From contig JAJECR010000175.1 of assembly GCA_022821935.1 (NCBI GenBank), positions 1 to 6,627 of the forward strand: a DNA stretch of 6,627 nucleotides. Reading direction: 5' to 3'. Within the stretch, counting starts at the first letter, position 1; every line of letters begins with the position of its first letter. The DNA is from Candidatus Latescibacterota bacterium. GTDB taxonomy: Bacteria > JAAXHH01. Positions 5,433 through 6,627 of the stretch are shown piece after piece. Both the position numbers and the translations under genes were made by a program. The notes beneath the pieces were generated by a model. That model did no database searches and had not been told where the DNA came from. It saw only the letters and a program-made list of their open reading frames with translations.

Positions 5433-6332
5433 TTGGGCATACTCGTAGTGGGTACGGTGGCGTTTGATTCGGTGAAGACGCCGGAAGGCGAAGCAAGCGA
5501 CGCGATCGGCGGTTCGGCGACTTATTTTTCCGCGGCCGCCAGTTTCTACGCTCCGGTGGACGTCATCGCCGTCGTGGGGAACGATTTTCCCCTGGACGCC
5601 CTAGATTTCCTGCGGGAGAGACAGGTCGACATCTCGGGCCTTGAGATAAGGGAAGGCAAGACCTTTCGCTGGGCGGGCGAATACGCCGCCAACATGAACG
5701 ACCGGCGCACGACCGACACGCAGTTGAACGTGCTGTCCGGTTTTCGACCCGTTCTGGCGGACCGGCATCGCGAGCACGATCACGTGTTCCTTGCGAATCT
5801 CGATCCGGACGTGCAGCATGAGGTGCTGAGCCAGTCGGGCCGTCCCGGTATCGTCGCCTGCGACACCATGGACTTCTGGATCGACGGGAAACGGGAGGCC
5901 CTGCAGTCGATGCTGAATCGGGTGGACGTGCTGATCATAAACGACGGGGAGGCCCGTCAACTCGTAGATGACCACAACCTCGTGCGGGCGGCGGGACGCA
6001 TACTGGATCTCGGCCCGCGCGCGGTTGTCGTCAAAAGGGGAGAACACGGCGCGACGCTCTGTACCGAAGGCAGGTGGTTCGCCCTCCCCGCGTACCCCGT
6101 ATCAAACGTAATCGATCCGACGGGCGCGGGAGACGCATTCGCGGGTGGCTTCATGGGTTACCTTGCCCGGTCGGGCGATACGGGCGTCGATGCCCTGAAA
6201 CGCGCCATGGTGCACGGCAGCGTTATGGCTTCGTTCAACGTGGAAGATTTCAGCGTCCGGCGTCTGGCATCGCTTACCGCAGACGAGATTTCGGACCGTC
6301 ACGATCGATTTCTGGAGATGATCACGCCCTGA
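5433..6332 (+). CDS. PfkB (ribokinase)-family carbohydrate or nucleoside kinase
   Basis: The 299-residue protein is a complete ribokinase-fold kinase, transferring the ATP gamma-phosphate to a sugar or nucleoside hydroxyl in the cytosol. Visible are the substrate-site Asp12 in GTVAFDSV, the GG switch in AIGGSATYFS (24-33), AVVGNDFP (46-53), INDGEARQL with the N-x-x-E motif (Asn170, Glu173), KRGEHGA (201-207), and the second PfkB signature DPTGAGDAFAGGF (228-240) with catalytic base Asp234 and the anion hole of GAGD. The start is TTG at 5433 with GAGG (5421-5424) 8 nt upstream, 3 nt after rsfS. The substrate cannot be read from sequence. The mtnA neighbour suggests methylthioribose, 5-deoxyribose or related nucleoside salvage, which is inference; adenosine or ribose are alternatives. 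Confidence 0.9.
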   Translation: MGILVVGTVAFDSVKTPEGEASDAIGGSATYFSAAASFYAPVDVIAVVGNDFPLDALDFLRERQVDISGLEIREGKTFRWAGEYAANMNDRRTTDTQLNVLSGFRPVLADRHREHDHVFLANLDPDVQHEVLSQSGRPGIVACDTMDFWIDGKREALQSMLNRVDVLIINDGEARQLVDDHNLVRAAGRILDLGPRAVVVKRGEHGATLCTEGRWFALPAYPVSNVIDPTGAGDAFAGGFMGYLARSGDTGVDALKRAMVHGSVMASFNVEDFSVRRLASLTADEISDRHDRFLEMITP

Positions 6333-6364
6333 ACGGCGCCTTTGTTCATGGAGACGGTACTGTT

Positions 6365-6627
6365 ATGAATTTCACGACCATCCGGTGGGACCACGACGAA
6401 AGCGCCCTGGTGCTGCTGGACCAGACGCGCCTGCCCGGCGAAATCGTGTACGAGCGCTGCCGGGACCTTCAGTCCGTGGCGGAAGCCATCCGGCGGCTGA
6501 AAGTCCGCGGCGCACCGGCCATCGGCGTCGCCGCGGCATTCGGGGTCGTCGTCGGGGTCCAGCACAGCCGCGCGGTCGATTATGCGTCCTTCAGCCGGGA
6601 AGTCGACGAGGCCGTGGACCTTCTTGC
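6365..6627 (+). CDS. mtnA: Methylthioribose-1-phosphate isomerase MtnA (eIF2B-like), N-terminal part, 3' end outside window
   Basis: MtnA converts 5-methylthioribose-1-phosphate to 5-methylthioribulose-1-phosphate in methionine salvage; relatives act on 5-deoxyribose- or ribose-1-phosphate. The 87 codons visible give FTTIRWDHDESALVLLDQTR, LPGEIVYERC, an SVAEAIRRL helix and the substrate-phosphate motif VRGAPAIGVAAAFGV (47-61), all hallmarks of the family N-terminus. The full protein is normally about 340-360 residues, so roughly three quarters are missing at the window edge. ATG at 6365 follows GGAGA (6350-6354) with a 10-nt spacer. It lies 32 nt after the PfkB-type kinase gene, probably in the same transcript. 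Whether it is the true methylthioribose enzyme or a deoxyribose-phosphate paralogue cannot be decided from this part. Confidence 0.92.
   Translation, partial: MNFTTIRWDHDESALVLLDQTRLPGEIVYERCRDLQSVAEAIRRLKVRGAPAIGVAAAFGVVVGVQHSRAVDYASFSREVDEAVDLL

Noticed and set aside
6348..6368. Mini-ORF METVLL overlapping the mtnA start (ATGA)
   Set aside because: Its ATG lies at the mtnA ribosome site and has no ribosome site of its own worth noting; six codons are easily chance.

Overview
The window is a GC-rich, densely packed bacterial chromosome segment with every recognisable gene on the + strand. It holds housekeeping genes: the 3' part of groEL, an aminotransferase-fold gene, folB, folK, a short glmU-type nucleotidyltransferase gene, a membrane-anchored LytR_C-domain protein, rsfS, a PfkB-family kinase, and the 5' part of mtnA. 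I see no phage, transposon, CRISPR, rRNA or tRNA sequence. The gene set and base composition suggest an uncultured bacterium, perhaps of the FCB assemblage (Gemmatimonadota or Latescibacterota-like). That placement is a low-confidence inference, because no marker here fixes the phylum.

Region 1 (1-1120) is the last 348 codons of groEL, ending in an unusual short tail and followed by tandem hairpins, the second a strong intrinsic terminator. Region 2 (about 1122-4184) starts with a candidate promoter and runs as a tight gene series: aminotransferase homologue, folB (12-nt gap), folK (8-nt gap) and glmU-like gene (30-nt gap). FolB and FolK catalyse consecutive steps of the pterin branch of folate synthesis. 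The glmU-like gene supplies UDP-GlcNAc but encodes only the uridyltransferase half of the usual bifunctional enzyme.

Region 3 (about 4181-4473) is the only substantial non-coding stretch. A consensus-like sigma70 promoter overlaps the glmU stop codon and is followed by a leader of nearly 300 nt. The leader contains a long hairpin, two overlapping tiny ORFs with good Shine-Dalgarno sequences, and an inverted repeat around a possible start codon of the next gene. Region 4 (4474-6627) carries the LytR_C protein gene, rsfS (2-nt gap), the pfkB-type kinase gene (3-nt gap) and mtnA (32-nt gap), likely one transcript. It joins cell-envelope, ribosome-silencing and nucleoside/sugar salvage functions.

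The most notable observation is the gene at 1204-2469. It is an intact fold-type-I aminotransferase homologue closest in motif pattern to LL-diaminopimelate/aspartate aminotransferases. The PLP-binding lysine is Val, the NPTG Asn is Asp, the phosphate-binding Arg position is displaced, and the substrate-loop region is replaced by a Gly/Pro-rich repeat. This looks like a retained pseudoenzyme. The second is the structured leader with its Cys-Cys mini-ORF, which is in frame with the LytR_C gene across a single TAG.
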